NCBI RefSeq assembly: GCF_016127015.1
Contig: NZ_CP065972.1
Coordinates: forward strand, 186,001 to 250,000
Reading direction: 5' to 3'
DNA: 64,000 nucleotides
Origin: Corynebacterium tuberculostearicum
GTDB taxonomy: Bacteria > Actinomycetota > Actinomycetes > Mycobacteriales > Mycobacteriaceae
Position numbers and translations under genes: made by a program. This document shows, in pieces, positions 63,456-64,000 of the stretch. Under the pieces are notes generated by a model that saw only the letters and a list, made by a program, of their open reading frames with translations, had not been told where the DNA came from and did not search any database. Position 1 is the first letter of the stretch, and every line of letters begins with the position of its first letter.

Positions 63456-64000
63456 TTAAGGCTGTATGCGCCGCGCGAGCAGGTGACTTGCTGCGGTGCA
63501 GATCAGGGCAGCTAATCCAGCGAAGAAGAACATTCCGGGCCATGGCGCGCCGATTTCTGCAGCTCCAAATGATTCCACGAGCGTGATGAGAATGCCATCC
63601 GCTAGGAATAGACCAATGATGATGCCGGCGATAAGTAGCAGCCGAACAAACAGGGAGCTTTGGTTTGCGCTACTGACCACCACACCGATGAGTGCGCCAA
63701 CGTATCCGGTAATGAGGTGGCCACAGGCGAAGCTACCGAAGGTTGCCGCGTAGCAAAACGGAAGGCTGGCTTCGACTGTGCCGGGGGTGATTGCCCACGA
63801 AGAATTCGCGTACGCACCCGACTGCAGTGCGATGTAGTAAGCGGTCCACGCGATGGCACCAAAAATGAGCGCGGCTAGCCACAGAGTCGCGTGCATGCTG
63901 GTAAGCCATTGCCGGGGTCGCATCCCTAGACCGCGCAAGGAACGGTATTCGGTTGCGGCGAAGGCGCAGTAGAGCCCCCACATAAAGACTGCGAATATTC
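63456..64000 (-). CDS. Membrane protein, truncated by the window end
   Basis: The frame is open from TAA/stop near 63456 through the right edge, so the start lies outside. The visible 180 residues have four or five hydrophobic segments, among them LWLAALIFGAIAWTAYYIAL, LITGYVGALIGVVVS, LLLIAGIIIGLFLADGILI and MFFFAGLAALICTAASHLL. A cytoplasmic loop EYRSLRGLGMRPRQWLTSMHATLW recalls the coupling loop of ABC permeases of the FtsX or ABC-2 type. Its partner ATPase would be outside the window. Confidence 0.7.
   Translation of the reverse strand, partial: IFAVFMWGLYCAFAATEYRSLRGLGMRPRQWLTSMHATLWLAALIFGAIAWTAYYIALQSGAYANSSWAITPGTVEASLPFCYAATFGSFACGHLITGYVGALIGVVVSSANQSSLFVRLLLIAGIIIGLFLADGILITLVESFGAAEIGAPWPGMFFFAGLAALICTAASHLLARRIQP

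Overview
This 64 kb window comes from a GC-rich actinobacterium of the genus Corynebacterium. The main evidence is gene content and order: groES-groEL1 followed by whcB, sigD, rsdA, a DUF5319 gene, guaB, guaB3 and guaA; the metQ-metN-metI and metX-metY pairs; a monomeric NADP isocitrate dehydrogenase; and the upp-amiA-lpdA group. These match what I remember of the Corynebacterium glutamicum/diphtheriae backbone. Many genes are preceded by a -10 hexamer only 6-8 bases from an ATG or GTG, which is the leaderless-mRNA pattern common in this group. I cannot name the species; the composition and the presence of pdxRST would fit several skin or clinical species.

Layout: 1-3.6 kb holds the end of an AspT/YidE-type transporter, a small membrane-anchored protein, and the t6A/acetylation operon tsaB-rimI-tsaD. 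3.7-9 kb holds a secreted metallophosphoesterase and a two-component system divergent from an ABC exporter. 9-19 kb holds chaperonins (with a CIRCE operator), a decayed UvrA-like gene, whcB, sigD/rsdA and the guanine nucleotide genes. 19-31 kb holds an HNH/DUF222 nuclease-like gene, the SOS mutasome genes imuA'-imuB and (4 kb further on) dnaE2, the methionine importer metQNI, an AMIN-like lipoprotein and a sucrase/ferredoxin-like protein. 30-35 kb holds a four-gene run of membrane-protein and small HTH genes, two PH-domain proteins, trmL, folD and a DUF3017 gene. 35-42 kb holds a second HNH/DUF222 gene, metX-metY, and pdxR divergent from pdxS-pdxT. 42.1-43.6 kb is a complete IS3-family element sitting in the loop of the pdxT/icd terminator. 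43.6-64 kb holds icd, an MFS exporter, xth, a TRIC-like channel, trpS, YihY, an RDD protein, a D,D-carboxypeptidase, an adenosine-deaminase-like pseudoenzyme, DJ-1 and esterase-like proteins, an NlpC/P60 hydrolase paired with an EspC-like protein, upp, a small regulator, amiA, lpdA and a partial membrane protein.

How the genes work together: most of the window is core metabolism and maintenance (GMP synthesis, methionine uptake and synthesis, PLP synthesis, one-carbon metabolism, tRNA modification, TCA cycle, uracil salvage). Stress functions sit among them (GroES/EL1, SigD and its anti-sigma factor, WhcB, and the ImuA'/ImuB/DnaE2 translesion set with SOS-box-like sites).

The observations I consider most worth following are these. 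(1) A short motif, GRCGTCGGCAAGCG, is dispersed in both orientations; its 10-base core occurs at least 18 times here against well under one expected. (2) An IS3 element has split a bidirectional terminator hairpin. (3) trmL and folD have divergent leaderless promoters whose -10 hexamers overlap. (4) Both HNH/DUF222 genes carry paired DnaA-box-like sites upstream. (5) The MocR-type PdxR lacks the expected PLP lysine. (6) An adenosine-deaminase homologue has lost its metal ligands. (7) An XRE/membrane-protein operon has TCGATA palindromes in its promoter.
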